Shown in pieces: positions 4,885-6,288 of a DNA stretch of 6,288 nucleotides (the first letter of the stretch is position 1; each line of letters starts with the position of its first letter). Below the pieces are notes generated by a model that did not search any database, was not told the DNA's origin, and was given only the letters and a program-made list of their open reading frames with translations. The translations under genes and the position numbers were made by a program. Source of the stretch: Chlorobiaceae bacterium (lineage in GTDB: Bacteria > Bacteroidota > Chlorobiia > Chlorobiales > Chlorobiaceae); contig JAAXUM010000111.1 of assembly GCA_013336025.1 (NCBI GenBank), positions 1-6,288 of the forward strand. The letters are read 5' to 3'.

Positions 4885-6231
4885 TTAAAACTTGTAGGTC
4901 ATGGAACTCTGGGCTCTGAATGCATCGCTGTCAGGGGCGTTCCTGTAGTCTGTTCTCCATTGAGACAATTGCACTCCGAGAATGAAGTTCGGGGTTATCC
5001 GGTTGATGACATTGGCGAAGAAGCTTTGGTTCAGTGATCGATCGCCTGCTGCAAGGTCGTTATCATTCGGATCGTCGATACCTGCGCCGAGGCTGAAGGA
5101 TGTCGAAGGGCTCATGGTGTACCTGAGTGCCGCCCATCCACCTTGCGATCGTATTTCCTTCAGATCACCAGATAAGGCCTTGTTTACCCCCTGGCCAATT
5201 CCGCCCCAGTAGTCGTCGAGATTGGAACCGGTAAAATACTCCCCTCCAAGAGTAATTTTTTCGCTGAGCGGCATGGCGATTTCCACATTGCAGGACCATG
5301 AGTCAAGCGTTGCATGATTGCCTGTTTTATCGCTGTCCCACTCCTCCTGGCCATAATGCCCCGACAGGGCGATGGTTGCCGGCTGGGTATCCACAAGAAG
5401 AGGCGCTGAAAAAGCAATGCGTCCCTGGATGGCAGGCATGTCGGCATCTTTGCCCGGATCGGTGTTCCATGTTTCAGCAAGGGTGTTCGACTCGCCGATA
5501 GTTCTGGACGCTGCTGCCACCAGCTCAATTCGCCCCTTTTCGCCAACCGAAAATCCCTTGGTGAGACGCAACTGCGGGTGGCGGGAACCGATATTGCCGG
5601 CTGCCCACATAATTGCCGGATCGTCTGTAAACGGTATTTGTGAAGAGATGACATCCCATGTCTGGCCTGCCAGAATACTGAAGTCCGAAGCCGGCCAGAA
5701 AGCTTTGAGATATCCGTGACGCAAGCGAGGGCTTGCATTGTTTTCCGCACCGATATTGCTCAGAAAATCAAACTCGATGTTGCCTGAGAGTTTTATGGAA
5801 TCAGTGTCCGGCCCGGTGAGGTTCAGTCCAAGCCTTGTGGCGCCTGCCGTGAGGTTCCATTCGGCGTCGTTATTGTTCAGACCCTCTGGACGAACCCATA
5901 AGGCGATATTTCCGGGATTTATTTTTCCTGTATCGTATGATGCGTCAAAGCGGGCAAAACCGTAGAGCTGGGCTTTGACTCCCGATCCGAGTGAAACGGT
6001 GAGCGGGCTTTTCGCTGCAGGTTTTGCCTCTGGCGAAGAAGGAGTGACAGGAACGGCTGTGACCTGGGCCGGAGCGGCAGGTTTTCGGCCTACAAGAGTT
6101 TTCAGTTCGGCAAGTTCCTTTTCGAGCCTGATCACCCTTTCCTCAAGGGTTTCGGCAGCCGTAGCCGCTGGAGGGACCAGCAGAAGACCTGCCAGCATGA
6201 GCGCGTAGGGAAAGGTGCGTTTCCTGTTCAT
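4885..6231 (-). CDS. DcaP-like trimeric outer-membrane porin with N-terminal coiled coil
   Basis: This is probably an outer-membrane channel for small, perhaps anionic, solutes; the substrate cannot be read from sequence. From the ATG at 6231 the product has 448 residues. It begins with a signal peptide (basic MNRKRTF, hydrophobic ALMLAGLLLVPPAA, cleavage near residues 24-26 at AATAA/ET). A short periplasmic coiled coil follows (LEERVIRLEKELAELKTLV, 29-47), then a Pro/Ala-rich linker (50-75). The barrel starts at about 88 with AQLYGFARFDASYDTG and ends with the outer-membrane signature MTYKF, C-terminal Phe. The stretch RLRHGYLKAFWP (169-180) and LAGQTWDVISSQIP (187-200) matches the DcaP-type pattern in my recollection. 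A TTG at 6249 in the same frame would add six residues, but the signal peptide fits the ATG better. No Shine-Dalgarno is seen. It converges on sppA across a 70-base gap and has no visible operon partner. Confidence 0.85.
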   Translation of the reverse strand: MNRKRTFPYALMLAGLLLVPPAATAAETLEERVIRLEKELAELKTLVGRKPAAPAQVTAVPVTPSSPEAKPAAKSPLTVSLGSGVKAQLYGFARFDASYDTGKINPGNIALWVRPEGLNNNDAEWNLTAGATRLGLNLTGPDTDSIKLSGNIEFDFLSNIGAENNASPRLRHGYLKAFWPASDFSILAGQTWDVISSQIPFTDDPAIMWAAGNIGSRHPQLRLTKGFSVGEKGRIELVAAASRTIGESNTLAETWNTDPGKDADMPAIQGRIAFSAPLLVDTQPATIALSGHYGQEEWDSDKTGNHATLDSWSCNVEIAMPLSEKITLGGEYFTGSNLDDYWGGIGQGVNKALSGDLKEIRSQGGWAALRYTMSPSTSFSLGAGIDDPNDNDLAAGDRSLNQSFFANVINRITPNFILGVQLSQWRTDYRNAPDSDAFRAQSSMTYKF

Positions 6232-6268
6232 GGATGTGTGTGCTTTCAATGGTTTGTTGCTTCGGATG

Positions 6269-6288
6269 CAGGTTGCAGGAAAAACCTG
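6269..6288. other. Hairpin upstream of the porin gene
   Basis: CAGGTT (6269-6274) pairs with AACCTG (6283-6288) around an 8-base loop. It lies 38 bases before the porin ATG and touches the window edge, so its full extent is unknown. It could be an operator, a 5' leader stem or the end of a terminator for a gene further right. I could not identify a porin promoter in 6232-6288. Confidence 0.3.

Noticed and set aside
5184..5750. Minus-strand ORF of 188 codons inside the porin gene in another frame
   Set aside because: It is out of frame with a complete porin that has a signal peptide and C-terminal Phe; its Arg/Ser-rich product is typical of a frameshadow.
1..6288. Mobile elements, CRISPR array, tRNA or rRNA genes, toxin-antitoxin or defence system
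   Set aside because: I found no spaced repeat array, cloverleaf, transposase motif, phage-like gene or compositional island. All long frames are assigned to housekeeping, transport or envelope genes.

Overview
This window reads as an ordinary housekeeping stretch of a Gram-negative bacterial chromosome. It holds five intact or nearly intact genes and the first codons of a sixth. The protein sequences, the moderate GC content and the mostly absent Shine-Dalgarno sequences would suit a green sulfur bacterium (Chlorobium/Pelodictyon/Prosthecochloris type). That placement rests on recalled family resemblance and was not checked by a search. The outer-membrane porin with a C-terminal Phe and the SppA-type protease do show a double-membrane cell.

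Left part (1-1890), minus strand: transcription runs leftwards through rsmI (16S rRNA C1402 2'-O-methyltransferase, GTG start), panC (pantothenate synthetase, overlapping rsmI by 17 bases) and, after a 173-base gap, the first 49 codons of pnp (polynucleotide phosphorylase), which leaves the window at base 1. The panC-pnp gap holds a 13-base exact direct repeat, a small hairpin and a possible tiny upstream ORF. The rsmI/panC junction carries two adjacent A8C runs on the coding strand.

Middle (1891-4814), plus strand: a short AT-rich divergent intergenic region with overlapping candidate -10 boxes leads into an OppF/DppF-type peptide-transporter ATPase without adjacent permease or binding-protein genes. 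It is followed 39 bases later by a full-length sppA (signal peptide peptidase, GTG start). The pairing suggests a peptide-handling unit, but that is inference.

Right part (4815-6288): a 70-base convergent intergenic region with a direct repeat and an imperfect inverted repeat separates sppA from a minus-strand gene for a DcaP-like porin. The porin has a signal peptide, a periplasmic coiled coil, a Pro/Ala linker and a beta barrel ending in Phe.

No gene-free stretch exceeds 300 bases. I saw no tRNA or rRNA gene, CRISPR array, insertion sequence or phage gene, and no convincing new biological system. The most interesting details are the homopolymer tracts in rsmI and the ATPase gene, where a one-base slip would create a gene fusion or an early stop, and the small repeats in the intergenic regions.
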